A stretch of 35,573 nt of DNA from an uncultured bacterium (GTDB lineage: Bacteria > Fidelibacterota > Marinisomatia > Marinisomatales > UBA1611), in assembly GCA_905478065.1 (NCBI GenBank), contig CAJQGZ010000057.1, forward strand, positions 1-35,573, read 5' to 3'. Below are positions 1-7,995 of this stretch, in pieces (the stretch's first letter is position 1; each line of letters begins with the position of its first letter). A program made the translations under genes and the position numbers. The notes beneath the pieces are model-generated. The model made no database searches. It saw nothing but the letters and a program-made list of their open reading frames with translations, and was not told where the DNA came from.

Positions 1-543
1 ATACTGGTTTTTATTTTTATGTACTATAGCTGCGTCTGATACATGCCCAGCATCCATAACTACAGAGCTAAACGGTCCCATCCAAAAAGGATTTCCACCA
101 AGTTCTGATATAGATAATTTAATCGTTCTTATTAATGTTGACGACACCGCAACTGTGTGAATATTTACTTCATCTGGAAGATAAATTTGCCCGAAAATAG
201 ACATATTTTGATTATCAGGCCTATTTTTATTGGTTTCAATCCATTTTATATAATCCCAATAATCCTCTCTAGCTAAGTCGATTTCAGTCTCCACTGAATC
301 GTGATAAACAAAATCGTCTGATATTGCAACAGCTATATCTTGGCCACTGAAAGGGATTAACTCTGATGTTCTTCTAAGTGCTATACCTAAAATTGAGTTT
401 AAATCACCTTCACTAAAAATTAGATTATCTATCGGGTCATTATAATCTATTTGTTTTACGTTATGAAGCGTAAGTCCACCATTTTCATCATCTGACCAAA
501 CACCAGCAGTGAGGGACTTATCTGAAATAACGATTCCTATCAT
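1..543 (-). CDS. Actin-like PilM-family-like protein, C-terminus cut by window edge
   Basis: Only the first 181 codons are present; the frame runs open off the window start. I translated it from the ATG at 541-543. The N-terminus (MIGIVISDKSLTAGVW) resembles the first phosphate loop of actin/PilM-type proteins, and a later stretch (SSVVMDAGHVSDAAIV, about residues 161-176) resembles the second phosphate loop. The region between, with a QDIAVAISDD strand, also fits the PilM layout. PilM proteins are cytoplasmic ATPase-fold scaffolds of type IV pilus or type II secretion assembly. The gene starts 15 bases after the stop of a single-span membrane protein, which would fit a PilM/PilN-like pair. 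No Shine-Dalgarno sequence is visible. The family call rests on motif resemblance in half a protein, so it is tentative; another actin-fold protein is possible. Confidence 0.4.
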   Translation of the reverse strand, partial: MIGIVISDKSLTAGVWSDDENGGLTLHNVKQIDYNDPIDNLIFSEGDLNSILGIALRRTSELIPFSGQDIAVAISDDFVYHDSVETEIDLAREDYWDYIKWIETNKNRPDNQNMSIFGQIYLPDEVNIHTVAVSSTLIRTIKLSISELGGNPFWMGPFSSVVMDAGHVSDAAIVHKNKNQY

Positions 544-558
544 AATATACTAGGCTAT

Positions 559-1314
559 CTAATCCCAGCTACGGCTTCCATCATTGATTTCACCATGACC
601 TGAGGATTTAAGAGAAAAAATAAGAAATCTTGGGTCCTTGTAAGCATTTTCTTTCGTAATAGGACTCCTAACTTTTACTTTTTTATTTTCTTTATCTACT
701 TCTAGAATATAATTATCACCACTAAGCGGGCAATCAAACGTATTTGAATCAGGCACAAAAGTTTTATAATACTCAATCAGTTCCACTCGCTTCAATGGCT
801 CTTCATTAAGCTTAGCCACAAAGTTAGGATCTTGCGTGTAAGTAGTTAAGAATTTTTTTTGAGTAAAACTCGTATCGTTCCTACCCAATTCTTGTGAGAA
901 CATTACTATTTGCACAGTGGTATCAAGGATAGTGTCACGACGATAACTCAAAAATCCAAAAGTAGTATCATAATTGAAACCAAAAGTCTCATTTATATCT
1001 ACAATATATTCTTTACCCGAAAGATAAAGAGATTGTTCGCCAACGTACAGAGAGTCAGCTGAAAGTGAATCTCTAGCAGAGTTGACTACTTTTATTGTCT
1101 CATAAAAATTAGAATTGTAAGAGCCAGTCAATTGCTCATAAAAAGCCTCCATGTCGTAAATATTTTGCATATTAAAACGACTTTCTTTCTCAAACTTTTG
1201 TTCTTCTGACCAGATTGAGACTGGTGCATAAATAACAAAAATAAGAAAAAGAAATGCAAGAACTGTAACAAGTTCTAATAAATCTGACAATTTTTTTTGA
1301 TCTAATTTTGACAT
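559..1314 (-). CDS. Single-span membrane protein of unknown function
   Basis: A 251-residue protein with a short charged N-terminus (residues 1-12), one strong hydrophobic segment (about 13-33) and a long hydrophilic remainder rich in Asp, Ser, Thr and Tyr. The topology suggests a membrane anchor with a periplasmic domain. A region near residues 195-222 (CPLSGDNYILEVDKENKKV) is the only stretch with a recognisable flavour, faintly like the CP..G.Y segments of pseudopilins, but I do not identify a family. It is the first gene after a 119-base gap and is followed 15 bases later by the actin-like gene, so the two are probably co-transcribed. A role in pilus-like or secretion assembly is inference from that neighbour only. 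Confidence 0.6.
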   Translation of the reverse strand: MSKLDQKKLSDLLELVTVLAFLFLIFVIYAPVSIWSEEQKFEKESRFNMQNIYDMEAFYEQLTGSYNSNFYETIKVVNSARDSLSADSLYVGEQSLYLSGKEYIVDINETFGFNYDTTFGFLSYRRDTILDTTVQIVMFSQELGRNDTSFTQKKFLTTYTQDPNFVAKLNEEPLKRVELIEYYKTFVPDSNTFDCPLSGDNYILEVDKENKKVKVRSPITKENAYKDPRFLIFSLKSSGHGEINDGSRSWD

Positions 1315-1397
1315 GTAAACGTATTTCTCTGTATTAGTTATAATAATATTAAACTACAATAGCGCTTAATATTAATAAACCAAGAGGCATCATGGTT

Positions 1398-1429
1398 AAT
1401 ATTTTCTTTATAATGATAAAAGAAATATT
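1398..1429 (-). other. AT-rich inverted repeat downstream of dnaJ
   Basis: Seven paired bases (AATATTT / AAATATT), a one-base bulge, four more pairs (CTTT / AAAG) and a nine-base loop lie 5 to 36 bases past the dnaJ stop. The position suits transcript 3'-end protection or weak termination. There is no U-tract after the stem on the minus strand, so it is not a classic intrinsic terminator. The rest of 1315-1433 is AT-rich with no clear promoter hexamers. Confidence 0.25.
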
Positions 1430-1433
1430 ATGA

Positions 1434-2528
1434 TTATATATCTATTTTGGAATAAGGGTTTTTAATTGGGTCTAATTCAGTCTTCAGAGATTCAATTATT
1501 TTTTTACTACCCTTCGAAAAAGAACTCGGAGTGTTTATTACCACCCTAACAATTTGATCACCCTTTGAAGAACTTCTCAGCATAGGAAAACCTTTACCTC
1601 TCATTCTGAGTAGCTTTCCAGACTGTATCCCTGCTGGGATTTTCAGAGCAGATTTACCATCTAATGTTGGAATATCAATTTTATTACCAAAAACAGCATC
1701 GGGGTAATTGATCGTAAGTTCAATGAAAATATTTTCTCCATCTCGAACAAAATATTCATGGGGTTTTTCTTCGAAAACAACTAACAAGTCACCTGGAGAA
1801 CCATTAACGTCCTCATTGCCCTGATTCTCTACTGTCATATAGTTCCCAGATTCAACACCGGCTGGTACTTTTATATTAATTGTCTTGTCTTTTTTTATCA
1901 TGCCGTCAGGAGCAACACCACTAGGCCTATGTCCAATAGTCTTTCCACTGCCGCTACATCTAGGGCAAACACCAGTTTGTTGCATTCTACCAAGCACCGT
2001 ATTAGTTATCTGCGTAACTTGCCCTTGTCCACCACATGTGGCACAATTTGTAAACTTAACGCCTTCGGCTAAAACAGATCGCTTTATTTTAATCTTTTTT
2101 TCAACACCTTTATTTATTTCTTCGTAGTCAAGAGATAGTTTAATTCTTATATCTGCACCCTTTGACCTACCACCTCTTTGTCTTCCGCCACCAAATATAT
2201 CACCAAATGGACTACCACCACCAAAAATGTCTCCGAATTGTGAGAAAATATCATCCATGTTCATATGGGCACCCCCACCTCCAAAGCCACCGCCACCCTG
2301 AGAACCCATTCCTACTCCAGCATGACCAAATTGGTCATATTGTCCTCTTTTTTGGCTATTGCTTAATATGCTATATGCTTCTGCGGCCTCTTTAAAATTT
2401 TTCTCAGCTTGTTCATCACCAGGGTTTTTATCTGGATGGAATTTCAAAGCAAGTTTCCGATAAGATTTTTTTATTTCATCGGCAGATGCGTTTTTGGAAA
2501 CGCCAAGAACATCATAAAAATCTCTCAT
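1434..2528 (-). CDS. dnaJ: DnaJ co-chaperone with only one zinc centre
   Basis: A 364-residue Hsp40 that delivers unfolded clients to DnaK and stimulates its ATPase. Domains in order: J domain (about 1-65) with the HPD motif at 31-33; long Gly/Phe-rich linker (about 67-120); substrate-binding beta domains flanking a zinc finger; C-terminal domain to the end. A normal DnaJ has four CxxCxGxG repeats. This one has two: C162/C165 and C188/C191. The 22-residue spacing and the MQQTG lead-in match repeats 2 and 3 of E. coli DnaJ (zinc centre II). The places of repeats 1 and 4 (zinc centre I) read VKFTN and [10 protein letters not shown], without cysteines. The start overlaps the grpE stop by four bases (ATGA), so the two are translationally coupled. 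dnaK is not in the window. Confidence 0.95.
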   Translation of the reverse strand: MRDFYDVLGVSKNASADEIKKSYRKLALKFHPDKNPGDEQAEKNFKEAAEAYSILSNSQKRGQYDQFGHAGVGMGSQGGGGFGGGGAHMNMDDIFSQFGDIFGGGSPFGDIFGGGRQRGGRSKGADIRIKLSLDYEEINKGVEKKIKIKRSVLAEGVKFTNCATCGGQGQVTQITNTVLGRMQQTGVCPRCSGSGKTIGHRPSGVAPDGMIKKDKTINIKVPAGVESGNYMTVENQGNEDVNGSPGDLLVVFEEKPHEYFVRDGENIFIELTINYPDAVFGNKIDIPTLDGKSALKIPAGIQSGKLLRMRGKGFPMLRSSSKGDQIVRVVINTPSSFSKGSKKIIESLKTELDPIKNPYSKIDI

Positions 2529-3058
2529 TTTTTATTCACCACTACCTTTGCATGACGAATGACCTTATCATGATATTTATATCCCTTTTCAAAGACACTA
2601 AGAATTACGTCATCCTCTTTTTTATCATCTTTTTGTGTTAGCATGGCATCGTGAATTTGCGGATCTAGACTCTCTCCTACTATTCCAAAAGGCTCAATAT
2701 TTTTTAATTCAAGAAATTTATCAATTTTGGATTTGAGCAAATTAATCCCATCGACTAATGAATTTTCATTTTTCAGATTTGAGTTCTCTGCAGAATCAAC
2801 CATTCTATTCAAGTCATCAAAAATAGGAAGAACTTCTTTGATTATACTTTCACCATCATATTGTAATAATGAGGAAATTTCTTTATTTTTTCTTTTTCTA
2901 AAGTTTTCAAACTCAGCTTTCAACCTAATATGTTTGTCTTTAAGAACATTGATTTCATTCTCAAGTTTTAAGCCATCTGCTTTTGGCTTAGATTTTTTCG
3001 TTACTTGCTTTTTTTTTACAGTCTGCTTTTTTGTCTTAGCAGTTTTCTTTTCTGTCAA
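2525..3058 (-). CDS. grpE: GrpE nucleotide exchange factor for DnaK
   Basis: A cytoplasmic exchange factor that releases ADP from DnaK. From the chosen start it is 177 residues: a Lys/Thr/Gln-rich, probably disordered N-terminus (about 1-30), a long coiled coil (about 33-60, then [15 protein letters not shown]), and the C-terminal beta domain with the family features [21 protein letters not shown] and a terminal VVV strand. There is no ATG before the middle of the gene. The longest frame opens at TTG 3068-3070. A second TTG at 3056-3058 has GGAG six bases upstream and gives [10 protein letters not shown], so I use it. It overlaps dnaJ by four bases and lies downstream of ftsX by a short gap. 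Confidence 0.93.
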   Translation of the reverse strand: MTEKKTAKTKKQTVKKKQVTKKSKPKADGLKLENEINVLKDKHIRLKAEFENFRKRKNKEISSLLQYDGESIIKEVLPIFDDLNRMVDSAENSNLKNENSLVDGINLLKSKIDKFLELKNIEPFGIVGESLDPQIHDAMLTQKDDKKEDDVILSVFEKGYKYHDKVIRHAKVVVNKK

Positions 3059-3064
3059 AATGGA

Positions 3065-3068
3065 CTCC
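3065..3068 (-). promoter_or_regulatory. Shine-Dalgarno GGAG that decides the grpE start
   Basis: GGAG lies six bases before the TTG at 3056-3058. It overlaps the alternative upstream TTG (3068-3070), which has no such element of its own. Confidence 0.55.
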
Positions 3069-3124
3069 AATCAATAATTTGTTTTATTTATAGTTTTTTT
3101 AGAAATAAATGAGGTCAATAAAGC

Positions 3125-3997
3125 CTATTTCATTATTCCTGACACTGCCCTATAACTACCTAGTACAGAAATAATGCCAGATAGTAAAGTAAGCCATATA
3201 AACAACATTGGAGCAACCGTAAGCTCAATGTTCCAACTAGTAAAATTATCTATCATATAATTAGCACCACTTACAGTACCTATAATTAACGGAATCGAAA
3301 TTAGAGTAGCTAAAATTCCATCAATAAGACCTTCAAAAATAAAAGGCATTTGAATAAATAATTTGGTTGCACCAATCAATTTTAATGAATCAATAAGCTC
3401 TTTTCTAGAGAATATGGATAATTTTACTGTATTATAGATGACTAAAACGGCAACAGATATAAATAATATTGCAAAACCAGGAAATAATTGCATGAACTTT
3501 GCATAGGTCCTCTCAATTTTATTAATTAGATGTCCTTGATATCGAACCTCCTGAACACCTTTCATTTTTTTTATTTGAGATACAACAGGCGCGACCTTCA
3601 ACATTTCCTCAGAATTCCGCTTAAGATTTACAACAGCACTAATTGGTAAGGGGTTATAGCCTAAAACACCAATGATATCTTCCCCAAATTGGTCCTTAAA
3701 AATCCTAACTGCATCCTCTTTATTAATTACAGTAGATGAACGAACACCTTTTACTTCAAGAATCGAATCAGAAACCTTCTTTGCGCTCTTTAAATCCATA
3801 TTCTGCTTAAAAAAGACTTCTATCTTATATTTCGAACGGAGGTATTGAAGAATTGATTTTGTATTTTCACCCGCTGTTGCCAAAAGACCAACAAAATACA
3901 GAGCAAGAAATAATGAGAATACTGCTGTGAATGTAGTCATTTTATGTCGCCAGACATTTTTTAAACCTTCAGAAATTAAGTATAAAAATTTGTCCAT
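3125..3997 (-). CDS. ftsX: Cell division ABC-type permease FtsX
   Basis: A 290-residue inner-membrane partner of FtsE. The FtsEX complex couples ATP hydrolysis to activation of peptidoglycan hydrolases at the division site. A first membrane segment (about 20-42) is followed by a periplasmic domain (about 45-165) with the KIEVFFKQNMD and V.....I..KEDA patterns usual for FtsX. Three more membrane segments lie near 170-190, 218-242 and 262-285. The start codon shares one base with the ftsE stop (TGATG), and GAGG lies about seven bases before the ATG, inside the end of ftsE. Length and four-span topology are standard. Confidence 0.92.
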   Translation of the reverse strand: MDKFLYLISEGLKNVWRHKMTTFTAVFSLFLALYFVGLLATAGENTKSILQYLRSKYKIEVFFKQNMDLKSAKKVSDSILEVKGVRSSTVINKEDAVRIFKDQFGEDIIGVLGYNPLPISAVVNLKRNSEEMLKVAPVVSQIKKMKGVQEVRYQGHLINKIERTYAKFMQLFPGFAILFISVAVLVIYNTVKLSIFSRKELIDSLKLIGATKLFIQMPFIFEGLIDGILATLISIPLIIGTVSGANYMIDNFTSWNIELTVAPMLFIWLTLLSGIISVLGSYRAVSGIMK

Positions 3998-4650
3998 CAG
4001 CTTCCTCGCATCAAACCGTCTTTTAGCTCTATTATACGACGACCTCTACCCTTAATAAGGTTATAGTTATGTGAGGCCATTAAAATAGTTGTGCCTTCAT
4101 TATTTATTGTTTCTAGTAGCTGCACAAGTTCAAACGCGGCTACAGGATCGAGGTTCCCAGTAGGCTCATCAGCCAAAATTAGTTTAGGTTCTTTTACAAT
4201 AGCTCGAGCAAGCGTTACTCTTTGTTTTTCACCGCCGGATAACTCGTGTGGATAATGACTCCTTTTACCTTCAAAACCCACTAATTCTAATGCATCCTCT
4301 ACTCTGTATGAAATTTCACTAGCATCACAACCGATAACATGTAATGGAAGGGCCACATTGTGAAATACATTACGATCATTTAAAAGATGATAGTCTTGAA
4401 ATACCATTCCAATATCTCTTCTTGCAAGAGGAATTTGATTTTTTTTAATTCTATCTGAATTAAAATTTCCCACATTTACTTTTCCTGAATCACAAAGCAA
4501 ATCAAAATAGATTAATCTCATTAGAGTGGTTTTTCCTGAGCCGGTTGGCCCAATCAAGAATACGAATTCTCCATCGTCAATTGAAAAAGATAGATTAGTT
4601 ACACCTCTTCCCTTTAGGTGTGTGTAGGAAACATTTTGAAAATCTATCAT
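3997..4650 (-). CDS. ftsE: Cell division ATP-binding protein FtsE
   Basis: A 217-residue ABC ATPase that pairs with FtsX at the septum. All nucleotide-binding motifs are visible: Walker A GPTGSGKTT (34-42), Q-loop Q85, signature LSGGEKQR (137-144), Walker B with catalytic Glu LILADEPTGNLD (157-168) and H-loop His194. The short length without a substrate-specific extension and the coupled ftsX separate it from related LolD-type ATPases. It is the first gene of the leftward unit that starts in the divergent gap at 4651-4801. Confidence 0.94.
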   Translation of the reverse strand: MIDFQNVSYTHLKGRGVTNLSFSIDDGEFVFLIGPTGSGKTTLMRLIYFDLLCDSGKVNVGNFNSDRIKKNQIPLARRDIGMVFQDYHLLNDRNVFHNVALPLHVIGCDASEISYRVEDALELVGFEGKRSHYPHELSGGEKQRVTLARAIVKEPKLILADEPTGNLDPVAAFELVQLLETINNEGTTILMASHNYNLIKGRGRRIIELKDGLMRGS

Positions 4651-4801
4651 ATCGTTAAATTACTTATATATTACTTATAGAAAAAGTAGTGAAGATTTTA
4701 ATAATTAGATAATATTTAAAGACTAAATAAGAACCTACATAATTCAAATATTGTGTAAATTTTCAATTCAAACATTAACAAAATAATAAAAAGGTATTTT
4801 C
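4651..4801. promoter_or_regulatory. Divergent promoter region between ftsE and the antiporter
   Basis: These 151 bases are very AT-rich and separate genes transcribed away from each other, so each must have its promoter here or nearby. A TTCACT / TATATA pair 17 bases apart on the minus strand could serve ftsE, but the match is weak. I see no convincing hexamers for the plus-strand gene. AAGG at 4791-4794, seven bases before the TTG at 4802, is the probable ribosome binding site of the antiporter. Confidence 0.5.
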
Positions 4802-5743
4802 TTGATTTTATTACTGGACATAGTTTTAGTCATTTTTTCTATACTAATGTTATGGAAAGGAGCAGATTGGCTTGTTGAAGCGGCTGCTGAGATAGCTCAT
4901 TCATTAAAAATTTCTGATTTAGTAATAGGATTAACTGTTGTTGCTTTTGGTACATCTGCTCCAGAATTCGCAGTAACTATTAAAGCCGCATTAACAGGTC
5001 AAACCGATATATCAATAGGCAATGTTGTTGGCTCTAACATCTTTAATTTAGGATTTATTCTTGGTGGCACCGCGATGGTGCGTGCAATCACCATTACGCC
5101 GAAATTATTGTATAGAGATGGCATATTCTTACTGTTTGTTACAATATTGATTTATGTTTTATTCTTTGGTTTCAATGGCTGGGATATAACTGATGCGATA
5201 ACCGCAGCAGAAGGGTCTTTTCTTTTTCTTGCATTAATAGGGTATATTATTTTCTTATTTATTAAAAAAGAACCAATGGAGGAAACACACCCTGAGTCTG
5301 CAGATTTAAAATCATATTTATGGTTTTTTGCAGGGCTCATTTCTATTGTCCTTGGTGGCCACTTAATGGTTGAACACGCTTCCTCACTTGCAAGCACTTT
5401 TGGGGTTTCAGATTGGGTAATTGCTGTAACTATCGTTGCTGCAGGTACCTCTGCTCCAGAGCTAGCTACATCATTAACAGCAGCATTCAAAAATAAGCAC
5501 GGAATGGCAATTGGTAACCTTATTGGTAGCGATTTATTTAATTTACTTGGAGTGCTTGGACTTGCAGGTATTATAAATCCAACTAATATTCAATCTGATA
5601 TTCACTCAAGCATTGTAGTTTTAATTGTAATGGTTGCAATGGTATTAATTATGATGAGAACAAACTGGCAGATAAGCCGATTACAAGGAACTATACTAGT
5701 TTCAATAAACCTTGTAAGATGGTATCTAGATTTTTCTGGATAG
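4802..5743 (+). CDS. Na+/Ca2+ antiporter, CaCA superfamily (YrbG-like)
   Basis: A 313-residue inner-membrane cation exchanger with about ten membrane segments. The two inverted alpha repeats that form the ion site are clear: VVAFGTSAPEF (46-56) with GNVVGSNIFNLG (73-84), and IVAAGTSAPEL (211-221) with GNLIGSDLFNLLG (238-250). The second repeat has Asp where the first has Asn, as in many YrbG proteins. A hydrophilic loop near 154-170 divides the halves. The start is TTG with AAGG seven bases upstream; it yields the expected N-terminal helix, while the next ATG would remove it. This is the only plus-strand gene in the window, and its stop lies two bases from the stop of convergent nadD. Ion specificity cannot be read from sequence. 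Confidence 0.9.
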   Translation: MILLLDIVLVIFSILMLWKGADWLVEAAAEIAHSLKISDLVIGLTVVAFGTSAPEFAVTIKAALTGQTDISIGNVVGSNIFNLGFILGGTAMVRAITITPKLLYRDGIFLLFVTILIYVLFFGFNGWDITDAITAAEGSFLFLALIGYIIFLFIKKEPMEETHPESADLKSYLWFFAGLISIVLGGHLMVEHASSLASTFGVSDWVIAVTIVAAGTSAPELATSLTAAFKNKHGMAIGNLIGSDLFNLLGVLGLAGIINPTNIQSDIHSSIVVLIVMVAMVLIMMRTNWQISRLQGTILVSINLVRWYLDFSG

Positions 5744-5745
5744 AC

Positions 5746-6333
5746 CTAAGTCTTCAAGCTATATAATTTATTCTTATTTATATAATCCCAGATTGGCAAA
5801 GTAACCATATAACGAATAGTAAGGTCCTTTATCCACCGCGATCTTATCGTAGAAGATGATAACTCGAACCGAGGTATGTTTGCAAAATGAACTTCTTGTA
5901 AAATCCAATGGGGTATATCACTTGGACTAAATCCAGGTCGAATAGCTACAATAACTTTTGCCTCCCTTAAGATTTTTCTTGGTTTTTTCCAGTTTTTAAA
6001 ATCGATTAAGCTATCACTACCAATGAGATAATATATTTCATCTTTTGAGACGTTCATTCGTTTTTTTATATCTACTATTGTGTCAAAAGTATATGAAGTA
6101 CCTTTTCTAATGACATCAACATCGGAGTATTCAAATTTAGGATTATCACGAATAGCAATTTTCACCATATTTATCCTGTGTTCAATATCCGTAATTTGAT
6201 TTTTGTGCGGTGGCGAATATGCTGGTACAAACAGAATTTTATCAAAGTCTTCAACCTCACAAACAGTTTGAGCTATAAGCAAATGACCAATGTGAGGAGG
6301 GTCAAACGTTCCACCAAATATGCAAATTTTCAT
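5746..6333 (-). CDS. nadD: Nicotinate-nucleotide adenylyltransferase NadD
   Basis: A 195-residue cytoplasmic enzyme that converts nicotinate mononucleotide and ATP to deamido-NAD in NAD synthesis. The nucleotidyltransferase motif GGTFDPPHIGH spans 7-17. A GSDSL segment with FKNW follows in mid-protein, and the second ATP-binding motif is SSSTIRSR (159-166), matching the family ISSTxIR. Length is normal. It is the last gene of the leftward run from the porV promoter, two bases after the BamD-like gene, and no Shine-Dalgarno sequence is visible. Its stop faces the antiporter stop across two bases, leaving no room for a terminator between them. Confidence 0.93.
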   Translation of the reverse strand: MKICIFGGTFDPPHIGHLLIAQTVCEVEDFDKILFVPAYSPPHKNQITDIEHRINMVKIAIRDNPKFEYSDVDVIRKGTSYTFDTIVDIKKRMNVSKDEIYYLIGSDSLIDFKNWKKPRKILREAKVIVAIRPGFSPSDIPHWILQEVHFANIPRFELSSSTIRSRWIKDLTIRYMVTLPIWDYINKNKLYSLKT

Positions 6334-6335
6334 TA

Positions 6336-7067
6336 TTATTCTTTAGTAGAAAAGAGTTCAGTTATTTCATTAATAATTTCTTCATTTGATATGTATGATT
6401 GTCCCTTGTCAACCCAATGCTTTTCAGCTTTCAGAGAATTACCTTCTTTTGCATAGGACTTAATAACCTCAAAATGAACTTTTTCAATAATATCCGTATC
6501 ATAATATTGATCAATCACGGCATTAAAAGACATTCTTGCAGGCTCAAACTCATCCATTTTCATATATAAAATCCCTGTTTCATATAATTTTTTTGCTAGT
6601 TTATTTCTTAATACATTCATCGATTCTGTTACAACCTGACTATTCTCGGATTCAGGAAAATCATCTAGAAACTCACGATATCTTTCCAATGCTTTTTCAG
6701 TATAAGATTGATCATTGTAATAATTTGGACTTTCAATCCTATATGCTTCACATATTCTAAATCTAGACTTTTCAAAATATGGGCTAAAGGCCATTTTTCT
6801 CGTCAAATTTTCATATTCTTGTATTGACAACATATATTCTTGATTCAAAAAATAAGATTCAGCTAGAAAAAACTGAGCATCGTCCCCGTAGTCAGTCCCC
6901 GTTCCCCTGGATAAAACATATTTAAACTCACCCTGAGCTTTTACAAACTTTTCTTGATCTAATAAATCCATTCCGATTTTGAGGCGGTCAGCTAGAGGAA
7001 TTGACTCATCGAGTAAGCTAGATGAACAACCAACAAAGATAACTAATATAAAGCTAAGATATTTCAT
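6336..7067 (-). CDS. bamD: BamD/YfiO-like outer-membrane assembly lipoprotein
   Basis: A 243-residue TPR lipoprotein. I start it at the ATG 7065-7067, one base after the preceding stop, because this gives a clean lipoprotein signal (MKYLSFILVIFVGC, lipid-modified Cys14). A longer frame adds ten residues overlapping the previous gene. TPR-like helices follow from about residue 25 to 230, with the YfiO pattern of DDAQFFLAESYF, a YEKLxxxFP-like segment and RYREFLDDFPES. BamD lies on the periplasmic face of the outer membrane and helps BamA insert beta-barrel proteins. Its place two genes after an Omp85-like barrel supports this role. A generic TPR lipoprotein remains possible. Confidence 0.75.
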   Translation of the reverse strand: MKYLSFILVIFVGCSSSLLDESIPLADRLKIGMDLLDQEKFVKAQGEFKYVLSRGTGTDYGDDAQFFLAESYFLNQEYMLSIQEYENLTRKMAFSPYFEKSRFRICEAYRIESPNYYNDQSYTEKALERYREFLDDFPESENSQVVTESMNVLRNKLAKKLYETGILYMKMDEFEPARMSFNAVIDQYYDTDIIEKVHFEVIKSYAKEGNSLKAEKHWVDKGQSYISNEEIINEITELFSTKE

Positions 7068-7068
7068 T

Positions 7069-7995
7069 TTAAAAATTAAGTCTAAAGGACAAACCACCTA
7101 TACCAGTCTTGTTACTTGGATTAAATAACAAGCCTAAATCAAGGTTAATATCCTTAGAATCCTTTCGAGTTTTATTGTTTTTATTAATTCTGTTAGCGTA
7201 GACAGCTTCTAACCCGCTTATTACATGATTAAACATCATTGCGCTCACACTAAATTTAGCAAAAGATAACCATTGATTTGATTTATAACGCTCATCAAGA
7301 TAACTTTGTTTATTAGGTGTTTTAATAACGATCTCAGTACTATCACCAACATCTTTTTCTTCCCAATACCAATCAGTAGCGACATCAGACCAACCTCCAA
7401 CGAACTGATCATACTTGCCAATATTTTCGTAATAGTGCCTATCTTTAACCATTGTAACATCATCGCTATCAAGATAACTAGACAAGAGGGAAAGACTATC
7501 TGATGTTAAAAATTCCGTATTAAATAAGTTGACGAGATCACCCTTTAGGTGAACAGTTAGATGATGTGTACCTACATAATCTCTCATTGCCTTTAATTTA
7601 TTATCCGTAAAATATAGTCCGTTGTTTTCAACTGTTGTAGGTCCTGATTGAGTAAAGTTCCACCAATTTTGAATATTCCAATTCTCATCCGCAAACTTTT
7701 GGTAATCAAGTCTAATTTCATCTGCTTTTTTGTTTGCGTAAAATATGCTTGTAATACTGACTATTTCAGTCGCTATAAAAAGACTTGGTTTCCAGAGCGG
7801 TTCCTTATTATAAACCTGGCCTAATCCTGGTATCAATAAGGACATTATTAGTGGCTTACCTGGATAAAAAGTAGAATCGTTTTTAACAATTACTTTCGAA
7901 GTATCTTGCCCAGCGATAGGCATTATTAAAACTGTCAATAACGCTAATTTAAAAATCAAATAATAATTTAAAATATGTTCTGTTTTCTTTACCAT
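7069..7995 (-). CDS. DUF5683-like exported/membrane protein
   Basis: A 308-residue protein with an N-terminal signal or anchor (about 10-29, ending in PIAGQ). A conserved core follows at about 47-68: SLLIPGLGQVYNKEPLWKPS, which matches the SxxxPGxGQxYNxxxWK signature of DUF5683 proteins common in Bacteroidetes-related bacteria. A hydrophobic segment (about 69-88) and a hydrophilic middle (95-230) follow. Near 230-250 a segment with SMMFNHVISGLEAVYANR resembles the conserved HVIDAxxxAHL-type end of related families. The ATG overlaps the previous gene by 47 bases; AAAGGAGA at 8007-8014, 12 bases before it, supports that start despite the overlap. The function of the family is unknown. Confidence 0.65.
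   Translation of the reverse strand: MVKKTEHILNYYLIFKLALLTVLIMPIAGQDTSKVIVKNDSTFYPGKPLIMSLLIPGLGQVYNKEPLWKPSLFIATEIVSITSIFYANKKADEIRLDYQKFADENWNIQNWWNFTQSGPTTVENNGLYFTDNKLKAMRDYVGTHHLTVHLKGDLVNLFNTEFLTSDSLSLLSSYLDSDDVTMVKDRHYYENIGKYDQFVGGWSDVATDWYWEEKDVGDSTEIVIKTPNKQSYLDERYKSNQWLSFAKFSVSAMMFNHVISGLEAVYANRINKNNKTRKDSKDINLDLGLLFNPSNKTGIGGLSFRLNF

Noticed and set aside
1885-2395. Plus-strand open frames opposite dnaJ
   Set aside because: They lie wholly inside dnaJ and reflect its Gly-rich and Cys-rich codons read backwards.
5742-5753. AGAC-CTAA-GTCT inverted repeat at the antiporter/nadD junction as a bidirectional terminator
   Set aside because: The stem is only four base pairs with no U-tract on either side, so it is too weak to call.
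7068-7097. N-terminal extension of the BamD-like protein by ten residues
   Set aside because: The shorter start gives a clean lipoprotein signal one base after the previous stop; the extension (MVCPLDLIFK) overlaps the previous gene and spoils the signal.
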